From Candidatus Margulisiibacteriota bacterium (GTDB lineage Bacteria; Margulisbacteria; WOR-1; O2-12-FULL-45-9; XYB2-FULL-48-7), in contig JALOPZ010000001.1 in NCBI GenBank assembly GCA_025453605.1, forward strand, positions 1-64,000: a stretch of DNA of 64,000 bases, written 5' to 3'. Both the position numbers and the translations under genes were made by a program. Shown piece after piece: positions 57,323 to 64,000 of the stretch (position 1 is the stretch's first letter; every line of letters begins with the position of its first letter). Below the pieces are notes generated by a model. It made no database searches, was not told the origin of the DNA, and saw only the letters and a program-made list of their open reading frames with translations.

Positions 57323-57829
57323 ATGATCGACCGGGCAATTAAAGCCTTAAAAGCGGGCGGCGTGATCGCTTTCCCGACCGAAACGGTTTACGGGCTCGGC
57401 GCCCTCCTCTCCCGGCCTAAAGCGATCGCCCGGATCTACAAGATCAAAAAAAGGCCGCGGAGCAAACCGTTGCAGGTCCTGGTCAGCAGCTTGCGCCAGG
57501 CTAAAGAACTGGGGATATTTAACGCTCAAGCTTTGCGCTTAGCAAAAAAAGGCTGGCCCGGACCGTTGACCCTGGTCGTTCCCGGACGGAAGGGAAAAAC
57601 GATCGGTTTAAGGGTCCCCGCCCACCGGACCGTGCTTAACCTCATCCGTAAAGTTGGCCCGATCGCGGCCACTTCGGCCAACATCAGCGGGCAAAAACCT
57701 TTTCACCGCGGAGCAGAGGTCGCCGCCGGGCTCAAAGGGCTCGATCTGGTCCTTTACGGCCGCGTCAGGCTTAACCGGGCTTCCCGGATCATCGATCTGA
57801 CCGCCGGGATGACCGTGCTGAGGCCGTAA
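57323..57829 (+). CDS. tsaC: Threonylcarbamoyl-AMP synthase (TsaC/Sua5/YrdC)
   Basis: 168 residues, the short TsaC form without the Sua5 extension. First step of t6A37 tRNA modification. GVIAFPTETVYGLGALL, RIYKIKKRPRSKPLQVLV, KKGWPGPLTLVV, IGLRVPAH and GPIAATSANISGQ are diagnostic. It overlaps the convergent membrane glycosyltransferase by 76 bp. Confidence 0.95.
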   Translation: MIDRAIKALKAGGVIAFPTETVYGLGALLSRPKAIARIYKIKKRPRSKPLQVLVSSLRQAKELGIFNAQALRLAKKGWPGPLTLVVPGRKGKTIGLRVPAHRTVLNLIRKVGPIAATSANISGQKPFHRGAEVAAGLKGLDLVLYGRVRLNRASRIIDLTAGMTVLRP

Positions 57830-59013
57830 GCGGCCAGGATGATCAAGTACGGCTCGACCGGCAGCCGATATTTCCAGTTATAAAGCGGGCCCATGACGGT
57901 GTAAACCAGAAGGAAAGCGCCGAACAACCAAAAGAACAAGCTGAAATCTCGCCGCTCTTTAACCGCCCAGTAACCGCCGATCACACCCAGGAGGAGCAGC
58001 AAAAAGTATTGCAGCAGCCAGGCGGGCTGGACCGGATCGTAAGGATTGATCCACAGATAGTAATACATTTTTACCGCCAGCATTTTGCCAAAGCGGACCG
58101 GATGAGCGGCTACGTAGCTCAGGAATTTTCGTTTAAAATATTGTTCCTGCTGTTCCTCGTTGAGGTCGGCTAATTCGCCGATCAACGGCCGGTAATGGAG
58201 CGTCACCCCTTCGTTCACATCCCGGGTCCTTTTCCCCTGGTGCAGCAACAGCATCGTGCCGGTCGCGTCTTCGTTATTGACCAGGTACAGGATCCCCCAA
58301 AAACCGGTGCGGACCGGCACAAACGCCTTGAAGAGCATGATGTTGCGGATCGACCAGGGGGCGATCAGGATCACCGTCAGGCCAAGCACCAAGCCAAGCT
58401 TAAGCACGGTCCGGTAGCCCCCCTCTTTATATTTTAGCCACAACCAGCCCAAGATTATCGGTACGATGATCAACCCGACCGCGTTGGTCAACCCGAGCAA
58501 CCCCAAGGTCAGGCCAAGCAGCAGCGGCCAGCGCCGGCGCCGCCCGTCATACTTTAAGGTCAAATAAACCGCCGCGGCGACCAGGAGGCTAAAGAGCATC
58601 GTGTCCCAAATGATCGTGGTCGTATAAATAAAGGGAAAATAGACGGCGTAGAAGAGCGCCGCCAGCAGCGCGGTGTTTTCCGGCACCAGCTCCCGGGCGA
58701 TCAGGTAGATCAGCCGGCAAAGCAACACGCTCAAAACCGACTGCAGCAGACGGAGCGCCAAAAAGGCGCCCGGCACCTTAAAAAGCCACAGCATAACCGC
58801 CAGCAAAGCCGGGTAGAGCGGCTGAATGATCGCCGACGGCGCATTCCTGATCTGTAGACCGCCGCTGCCGGTAAAACCCTCCCCTCTGACCAGGTGCGCG
58901 GCGATCTGGGTCGCCTCGTGGTTGATCACGTACAACGGATCGGTCAGGACAAAAAGGGTGAACAGGCAGAGCGCCAGGTTCAATAAGCAGATCCAGCGGA
59001 TCTTCGAGATCAT
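57754..59013 (-). CDS. Membrane glycosyltransferase, PMT_2/GT39-like
   Basis: 419 residues, about 10-11 membrane helices. The loop after the first helix (YVINHEATQIAAHLVRGEGF) carries a Glu but lacks the classic DE pair, so the assignment to the GT39 clan rests on topology and the later QPLYPALLAVMLWLF, LARELVPENTALLAALFYAVYFPFIY pattern. Substrate unknown. The next gene on the strand is upstream, 7 bp away, encoding a barrel. Confidence 0.75.
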   Translation of the reverse strand: MISKIRWICLLNLALCLFTLFVLTDPLYVINHEATQIAAHLVRGEGFTGSGGLQIRNAPSAIIQPLYPALLAVMLWLFKVPGAFLALRLLQSVLSVLLCRLIYLIARELVPENTALLAALFYAVYFPFIYTTTIIWDTMLFSLLVAAAVYLTLKYDGRRRRWPLLLGLTLGLLGLTNAVGLIIVPIILGWLWLKYKEGGYRTVLKLGLVLGLTVILIAPWSIRNIMLFKAFVPVRTGFWGILYLVNNEDATGTMLLLHQGKRTRDVNEGVTLHYRPLIGELADLNEEQQEQYFKRKFLSYVAAHPVRFGKMLAVKMYYYLWINPYDPVQPAWLLQYFLLLLLGVIGGYWAVKERRDFSLFFWLFGAFLLVYTVMGPLYNWKYRLPVEPYLIILAAYGLSTVIPAVRSMIREARLSLTRP

Positions 59014-59020
59014 TTACCGC

Positions 59021-60229
59021 CTAAAAACTGAGGCCGATCTCGTAGTACTGCGTCGACTCCACCTGACCGGTCGTCGGGTTGTAAGACTTCCTGTAATGGG
59101 TGATCAGGCTGGTGTACGGATTGACCTTGTAAGCAACGTCCGCCCCCACGACCGCCCCCTGCTCCAGCGTGATCGACCGGAAGTCGACAAAGTTCGGTTG
59201 TTTATAATACCCCCGCACCGTCAGTTGTTCGGTGAATTTGGCGATCAGGTCGCCGGTCAGCGTTGTGTTGCTCTCCTGGTAAGATTCGTAGACCAGGCCG
59301 AGGTTCATCAGCCCCAGGGCGTCGATCTTGAGCTGGGCCAGATATCCGTTCTTTGGTTTACTGACCGCTTCCGCCGACGCCAGGTCGACCGGGTTGTTCT
59401 CGTAATCGGCGCTGAAGTAAGCGGGGACAAAGCCTTTATCGAGCAGCCGGTACTCGGCCAGGAAGGAGGCGTTGGCGACCAGCAGGTCGTAACCCCAGGA
59501 GAGGCCGGCGGCGTAACCGTTGCCGTGATTCATCAGCTGGCCGGCTTCCGCGTAACCTTCGAGGTTCAGGGGGAGCGGCATCACTGCGTCAACGCCGACC
59601 GCGGAGACGGCCGGGAATTGACGGGTCGTCCCGTCAGTTTGCCTGATCAGGCGGCCGGTCGTATCGGTCACATAATATTCACCGATCGTCAGGTTCGGGT
59701 TGATCCGCTGCTCCAAGCGGAGATAATAAATATTGGATTTGGTCGCCAGCGCCCGGACCAGATTCTGGTCGAGATCAACATAACCCTTTAAACCGGTCTG
59801 TTCGTTGACCGGCATGACCGAATTGCCGACCCGGGTCGAATAATTCTTCATGATCAAGCCGTGGCCGAGCGTCACTCCGTCCAGGATCCCGTAGCGCAGC
59901 CCTTTTTTCAGATCATCGTATTCGACGTAACGGAGAACAGCGGTCTCGTAGCCTTCCGGTTTACTGTCACCCAGCGCCACATTGACGTCGAAGCCGGCAC
60001 TCCAGGCGCCAAGCTTGAAGTCAGGCCGCCAGCCCAGCGTCGCGACCTCTCTTGATCCAACCTTGATCCAGCCAAGGCTGACCCCACCGATGTTGGACTG
60101 GAGCTGGGTCGGACCGCCGGTCGAAGAAGTTATCGAGGTAGTCACCGGCATTTCGAGCGCGCGGCCCAATGACCAGGCGCCAAGCAGCAAATAACAGACA
60201 AAGAACAACGACCAGTATTTTAATTTCAC
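59021..60229 (-). CDS. Outer-membrane beta-barrel protein
   Basis: 402 residues from GTG 60229, 7 nt after AGGAGG; a TTG one codon earlier is too close to that site. Signal peptide about 1-25 (KLKYWSLFFVCYLLLGAWS). The rest is alternating beta strands, and the chain ends in a barrel insertion signal (QYYEIGLSF, terminal Phe). No close family recognised. It precedes a glycosyltransferase and follows purH after 10 nt. Confidence 0.8.
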   Translation of the reverse strand: MKLKYWSLFFVCYLLLGAWSLGRALEMPVTTSITSSTGGPTQLQSNIGGVSLGWIKVGSREVATLGWRPDFKLGAWSAGFDVNVALGDSKPEGYETAVLRYVEYDDLKKGLRYGILDGVTLGHGLIMKNYSTRVGNSVMPVNEQTGLKGYVDLDQNLVRALATKSNIYYLRLEQRINPNLTIGEYYVTDTTGRLIRQTDGTTRQFPAVSAVGVDAVMPLPLNLEGYAEAGQLMNHGNGYAAGLSWGYDLLVANASFLAEYRLLDKGFVPAYFSADYENNPVDLASAEAVSKPKNGYLAQLKIDALGLMNLGLVYESYQESNTTLTGDLIAKFTEQLTVRGYYKQPNFVDFRSITLEQGAVVGADVAYKVNPYTSLITHYRKSYNPTTGQVESTQYYEIGLSF

Positions 60230-60242
60230 CAATACCCCTCCT

Positions 60243-61811
60243 CTAATGACGGAAGTGACGGCGTCCGGTCATGACCATCGCCATATTCGATTGATCAGCC
60301 TGGTCGATCGACGCCTGATCGCGCTTGGAGCCGCCCGGCTGGATGATCGCGGTTATCCCCTCTTTGGCCGCCAGTTCAACGACATCAGGGAACGGAAAGA
60401 ACGCATCGGAGGCCAGGACCGAACCTTTGACCTTCCCCTGCGACTTCTTAACCCCGATCTCCGCCGCGTCGATCCGGCTCATCTGACCGGCGCCGATGCC
60501 GACGGTGCGGCCGTCCTTGACGTAAACGATCGTGTTCGACTTGACGAACTTGGCCACCCCCCAGGCAAAAAAGAGGTCTTCCATCTCCGCCATCGTCGGC
60601 TCCCGCTTGGTCACCACCTTGATCTCGTTGATCCCGAGCTGGGCGATGTCCGGGTCCTGGACCAGCAGCCCACCGCTGATCCGTTTGTAATCCAACCCCT
60701 TGAACGGGTTATTGATCGACTTCTCCCCCATCTCCATGATCCGGATGTTCTGCTTGGCCTTGAGGATCTCCAGTGCTTTAGGGGTATAGGACGGGGCGAT
60801 GATCACTTCGACAAAGAGCGCGGCGACCTCCTTGGCCGTCAGCTCATCGATCCGGCGGTTAGCGGCAATGATCCCGCCGTAAGCGGAGACCGGATCGCAC
60901 TCCAGTGCCCGCTTGTACGCCTCCACCAGGGTCGCCGCTTTGGCTACGCCGCACGGATTGTTGTGTTTGACGATGCAGATCGTCGGATCGGCAAAATAGT
61001 TGGCGCAGTTCCAGGCCGAGTCCATGTCGACAATGTTATTGAAAGAAAGCTCTTTACCATGTAATTGTTTCCCCTCCGTCACTCGCCCCTCGCCGCTCGT
61101 CCCTCTTTCCCGGTACAGCGCCGCCTGCTGGTGCGGATTCTCGCCATAACGCAGGGTCTGGATCTTTTCCAGCATGATATCCATTTCCTGCGGGAAGCGC
61201 TCCGCCCCGCCGGCGCGCGACTGGAAGTAGCGGACGATCAGCGCGTCGTACTGAGCGGTGTGTTTGTAGGCTTTCAGCGCCAACCGTTCCCTGGTCGCCA
61301 GCGCGATCCCGCCGGCAGCCTGCAGTTCCTCAATGACACCCTGGTAGTCGCCCGGGTCGACCACGATCGCCACGTTCTTATGGTTCTTGGCCGAAGCGCG
61401 GACCATCGCCGGCCCGCCGATATCGATATTCTCGATCGCTTCGGCGTGGGTAAAGTCTTTTTTACTGATGACCGCCTCAAACGGATAAAGATTGCAGACC
61501 ACGACGTCGAACGGGGTGATCCCGTATTTCTTGATCTCCTTCAGGTGCGCCTTATTGGTCCGGTCCGACAAAATGCCGCCGTGGATCAGAGGATGGAGCG
61601 TCTTGACCCGGCCGTCGAACAGGTGGGGATACTTGGTGATCTTTTCCACCTCGGTGACTTTGATCTTTTGCTGGCGCAAATATTTGGCGGTGCCGCCCGA
61701 AGAGACCAGCGTAAAGCCAAGCTTGACCAGCTCCTTGGCGAACGGGGCCAGGCCAGCCTTATCGTAGACCGAGATCAGAGCGTAGCGTTTTTCCGGCGTC
61801 TTTTTCTTCAT
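60243..61811 (-). CDS. purH: Bifunctional AICAR transformylase/IMP cyclohydrolase
   Basis: 522 residues. Last two steps of IMP synthesis. N-terminal cyclohydrolase part (YALISVYDKAGLAPFAKELVKLGF, SSGGTAKYL, RVKTLHPLIHGGIL) and C-terminal transformylase part with KHNNPCGVA, YGGIIAANRRID and SDAFFPFPD...IIQPGGSKRD. All expected active motifs are intact. It overlaps purN by ATGA and is the last purine gene of the unit in view. Confidence 0.97.
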   Translation of the reverse strand: MKKKTPEKRYALISVYDKAGLAPFAKELVKLGFTLVSSGGTAKYLRQQKIKVTEVEKITKYPHLFDGRVKTLHPLIHGGILSDRTNKAHLKEIKKYGITPFDVVVCNLYPFEAVISKKDFTHAEAIENIDIGGPAMVRASAKNHKNVAIVVDPGDYQGVIEELQAAGGIALATRERLALKAYKHTAQYDALIVRYFQSRAGGAERFPQEMDIMLEKIQTLRYGENPHQQAALYRERGTSGEGRVTEGKQLHGKELSFNNIVDMDSAWNCANYFADPTICIVKHNNPCGVAKAATLVEAYKRALECDPVSAYGGIIAANRRIDELTAKEVAALFVEVIIAPSYTPKALEILKAKQNIRIMEMGEKSINNPFKGLDYKRISGGLLVQDPDIAQLGINEIKVVTKREPTMAEMEDLFFAWGVAKFVKSNTIVYVKDGRTVGIGAGQMSRIDAAEIGVKKSQGKVKGSVLASDAFFPFPDVVELAAKEGITAIIQPGGSKRDQASIDQADQSNMAMVMTGRRHFRH

Positions 61812-62410
61812 TTTAACCTAACCTTTCTTCCTTCGACCTGCAGTTTATCCTTGGCAATGAACTCGATCGCCAGCGGATAAATGTGATGCTCCTGTTCCAG
61901 TATTCTGGCGGATAATGTTTCCTCGGTATCGTCCTCTTTGACCGGGACAGCCGACTGAACGATGATCGGGCCGGTGTCGCACCCCTCGTCGACATAATGG
62001 ACGGTGCAGCCGGTGACGGTGACCCCGTGGTCGAGCGCCTGCTTTTGCGCGTTCAGGCCGGGGAACGACGGGAGAAGCGACGGGTGGATATTGACGATCT
62101 TCTGCGGATAGTGTGCCAGCAAAACCTGCCCGACGATCCGCATGTAGCCGGCCAGACAGACCAGGCCGACCGCGTGCTCCTTCAAGACCTTCACGATCTC
62201 CAGCTCGTAAATGTGTTTGTCCCGGAACTGACGGTTGTCGATCACCACCGCCGGAATATTATGTTTTTTCGCCCGTTCCAGCCCGCCGGCCGACGGATCG
62301 TTGGCGATGACGACGGCAACCTTGGCCGGAACCTTCCCCGCCTCGCAGGCATCAATGATCGCCTGCAGGTTCGTCCCTCGTCCCGAGATAAGCACACCAA
62401 GCTGCAACAT
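61808..62410 (-). CDS. purN: Phosphoribosylglycinamide formyltransferase
   Basis: 200 residues. Formyl transfer from 10-formyl-THF to GAR. Start LGVLISGRGTNLQAIIDAC, catalytic Asn/His/Asp in VCLAGYMRIVG, KIVNIHPSLLPSFPGLNAQKQALDHGVTVTGCTVHYVDEGCDTGPII. The start overlaps the purM stop by one base (TAATG). Confidence 0.97.
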   Translation of the reverse strand: MLQLGVLISGRGTNLQAIIDACEAGKVPAKVAVVIANDPSAGGLERAKKHNIPAVVIDNRQFRDKHIYELEIVKVLKEHAVGLVCLAGYMRIVGQVLLAHYPQKIVNIHPSLLPSFPGLNAQKQALDHGVTVTGCTVHYVDEGCDTGPIIVQSAVPVKEDDTEETLSARILEQEHHIYPLAIEFIAKDKLQVEGRKVRLK

Positions 62411-63393
62411 TAGATTATGATTACTTCGCGATTCCCTTTGCCGATCTCGCCGATCACGTAAGCGACCTCTTTCTTTTTCTTGAGGTAAGCCATCAGTTTA
62501 TCGGCCTGCTTGGCCTCCACGACGAGGATCATCCCGATCCCCATGTTAAAGGTCTTGTACATCTCCTCGTGGTCGACGTCGCCCAAGCGCTGGATCAACC
62601 GGAAGATCTTGGGGATCGGCCAGGAATTAAGCTCAATGACCGCCTGGCGCTTGGGCGGAATGATTCGCCCCAGGTTCTCGGGGATACCGCCGCCGGTAAT
62701 ATGGGAGATCCCCTTCAGATTGAACTTCTTGATCAGATCCAGGATCAGGCCGGCGTAGATCCGTGTCGGCGTTAAAAGCTCTTCGCCGATCGCTTTATCA
62801 AAACCGTCAAGCTTATCCTTGGGCTGGATCTGGGCTCGGTCAAAAATGACCTTGCGGGCCAGCGTGTAGCCGTTGCTGTGCAGGCCGGACGAGGCCAGTC
62901 CGATGATCTTATCCCCTTCCCTGATCTTGCTCCCGTTAATGACCTTGCTTCGCTCCACGATCCCGACGGCAAAACCGGCCAGGTCGTACTCTCCTTTCTG
63001 GTACATGTCCGAGAGCTCGGCTGTTTCGCCGCCGACCAGCTCGACGCCGGCTTGTTTACACCCCTCCACCATCCCCTTGACCAGTTTTTCCACCAGGTTC
63101 GGGTCAACCTTGTGCAAAGCGACATAATCAAGAAAAAACAGCGGTTTGGCCCCCATCGCCACCACGTCATCAACGTTCATCGCCACCAGATCGATGCCGA
63201 CGGTGTGGTGTTTGTTAAGCATGAACGCCAGTTTCAGCTTGGTCCCCACCCCGTCGGTCGCGCCGACCAGATAGTGTTTGCCGAACGGAAAAAGCCCGCC
63301 GAAGAGACCGATCCCCTTGGCGACCTTCTTGATCCGTTTGACAACCTCATAGCCGGCTTCGATATCAACGCCGGCCTGCTTATATGTGATCAT
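62410..63393 (-). CDS. purM: Phosphoribosylformylglycinamidine cyclo-ligase
   Basis: 327 residues. Closes the imidazole ring to AIR. TYKQAGVDIEAGYEVVKRIKK start, VGATDGVGTKLKLA, IDLVAMNVDDVVAMGAKPLFFLDYVA, LVGGETAELSDMY and the C-terminal HITGGGIPENLGRIIP region. The ribosome site GAGGTG lies 8-13 nt before the ATG. Confidence 0.97.
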   Translation of the reverse strand: MITYKQAGVDIEAGYEVVKRIKKVAKGIGLFGGLFPFGKHYLVGATDGVGTKLKLAFMLNKHHTVGIDLVAMNVDDVVAMGAKPLFFLDYVALHKVDPNLVEKLVKGMVEGCKQAGVELVGGETAELSDMYQKGEYDLAGFAVGIVERSKVINGSKIREGDKIIGLASSGLHSNGYTLARKVIFDRAQIQPKDKLDGFDKAIGEELLTPTRIYAGLILDLIKKFNLKGISHITGGGIPENLGRIIPPKRQAVIELNSWPIPKIFRLIQRLGDVDHEEMYKTFNMGIGMILVVEAKQADKLMAYLKKKKEVAYVIGEIGKGNREVIII

Positions 63394-63423
63394 TATTCAC
63401 CTCTTTAATATGGAACTCCGGGC

Positions 63424-63618
63424 CTAGCGGGCCGCTTCGGCCGTCGCCGTGCCGTAATAAACGTCGCCGCCGCGCAACACGATAAAGAACCGGCAATCCT
63501 TGTTGGTGCAAGCCCACGATTTATATTTGATCGAGACCGCGTTGTTGCTGAAGTCCGACAACGGGACCAATACTCCCTTTTCACATTTCTGGCACTTCGG
63601 AAAGCAATCATCACTCAT
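63424..63618 (-). CDS. Small zinc-ribbon-like protein in the purine operon
   Basis: 64 residues with Cys pairs CQKC (10-13, after Pro-Lys) and WACTNKDC (about 36-42), the spacing of a zinc ribbon. Ends FIVLRGGDVYYGTATAEAAR. AGGAGG lies about 10 nt before the ATG. It sits between purF and purM with 18- and 30-nt gaps. No known family recognised; it could be a metal-dependent regulator or a protein that binds one of the purine enzymes. Confidence 0.75.
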   Translation of the reverse strand: MSDDCFPKCQKCEKGVLVPLSDFSNNAVSIKYKSWACTNKDCRFFIVLRGGDVYYGTATAEAAR

Positions 63619-63636
63619 CTCCAGTCACCTCCTATT

Positions 63637-64000
63637 TTATTTAAAGAACAATTTAAGCGATTCCAGCCGCTCCGGCACCTTGACCGGGTATTCACCGTTA
63701 AGACAGGCCAGGCACAGGCTCTTGCTGGGCAGACTGATGGAACGGATCAGGTTCTTCAGGCTGAGATAGCCGAGGGAGTCGGCTTCCAGATATTTTCTGA
63801 TCCCCTCCACCGACAGGTTCGCCGCGATCAGCTCCGCCCTGGTCGGCGTATCGATGCCGTAAAAACAGGAACCGAGGTTCGGCGGCGAGGATATTCGCAT
63901 GTGCACTTCCCGGGCACCCGCCTCCCGGACCAGTTTAACGATCTGGCGGGAGGTCGTTCCCCGGACGATCGAGTCGTCGATCACCACGACCTTTTTCCCC
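63637..64000 (-). CDS. purF: Amidophosphoribosyltransferase, C-terminal part (5' end outside window)
   Basis: About 121 residues are visible, open to the window edge. The PRPP-binding loop [26 protein letters not shown] and the [27 protein letters not shown] motif identify PurF, the first enzyme of purine synthesis. The four cluster Cys of the Bacillus type may include the CLAC near the end ([12 protein letters not shown]). It is the most upstream purine gene seen. Confidence 0.95.
   Translation of the reverse strand, partial: GKKVVVIDDSIVRGTTSRQIVKLVREAGAREVHMRISSPPNLGSCFYGIDTPTRAELIAANLSVEGIRKYLEADSLGYLSLKNLIRSISLPSKSLCLACLNGEYPVKVPERLESLKLFFK

Noticed and set aside
63405-63614. Alternative 69-codon minus-strand frame over the small zinc-ribbon gene
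   Set aside because: Shifted frame without paired Cys; the 64-residue frame has a ribosome site and zinc-ribbon spacing.

Overview
The window is a GC-rich, gene-dense stretch of a bacterial chromosome with no phage or plasmid backbone. The cell it implies is a diderm anaerobe. Outer-membrane beta-barrels and a PorV-like protein argue for two membranes, a flagellar export apparatus argues for motility, and an Rnf ferredoxin:NAD+ complex plus O2-independent enzymes (BioB, PyrD/PyrK type 1B, QueH) argue for anaerobic life. Gene content and style recall the uncultured Margulisbacteria/Saganbacteria side of the tree. That placement is inference from content only, because no rRNA gene is present.

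Layout. 1-13.6 kb (minus strand): a five-gene surface locus with a TIG/FlgD-like secreted protein, a PorV-like barrel, an Ig-like/TPR periplasmic protein, a membrane ATPase of the ExeA type in an unusual topology, and a giant secreted protein (more than 3128 residues, running off the window) with a collagen-like stalk and over 30 NVGIGTT repeats. 13.8-18.8 kb: rho, a PTS enzyme I-like protein, murF and tRNA-Leu. 18.9-28.2 kb (plus): flagellar operon fliK, a hook/rod gene, fliM-N-O-P-Q-R, flhB, flhA, two unknown small genes and a FliA-like sigma factor. 28.2-30.1 kb: a lipid kinase, then a tRNA cluster (Val, Cys, Gly) full of palindromic repeats. 30.1-34.0 kb: a diguanylate cyclase, pyrK, pyrD, tatD and a DUF4412-like gene. 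34.0-40.0 kb (minus): rnfCDGEAB preceded by a GAF sensor and a small membrane protein. 40.0-48.9 kb: a complete biotin set (bioC, bioH, bioB, bioF, bioD, bioA) interleaved with queH, a membrane glycosyltransferase and a TMEM43-like gene. 48.9-52.2 kb: surface glycan genes. 52.2-64 kb: rpmE, prfA, prmC, an HD hydrolase, methylthioadenosine salvage, tsaC, a second membrane glycosyltransferase, an outer-membrane barrel, and purine genes purF, purM, purN, purH.

Two patterns cut across the map. First, many transcription units appear leaderless: an extended -10 (TGnTAnAAT) or a -35/-10 pair ends only 5-9 nt before the start codon, and several divergent pairs share one tiny bidirectional promoter, most neatly bioH/bioB. 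Second, short palindromic repeats are common. Two of them bracket a small protein gene as terminal inverted repeats: a DUF559 nuclease placed exactly between bioB and bioF, and a four-helix-bundle (S23-type) protein in the tRNA cluster. Gene-less or fragmentary copies lie in intergenic DNA and even in frame inside pyrK. These cassettes, and the surface locus with its inverted-topology ATPase, are the best candidates for undescribed biology here.
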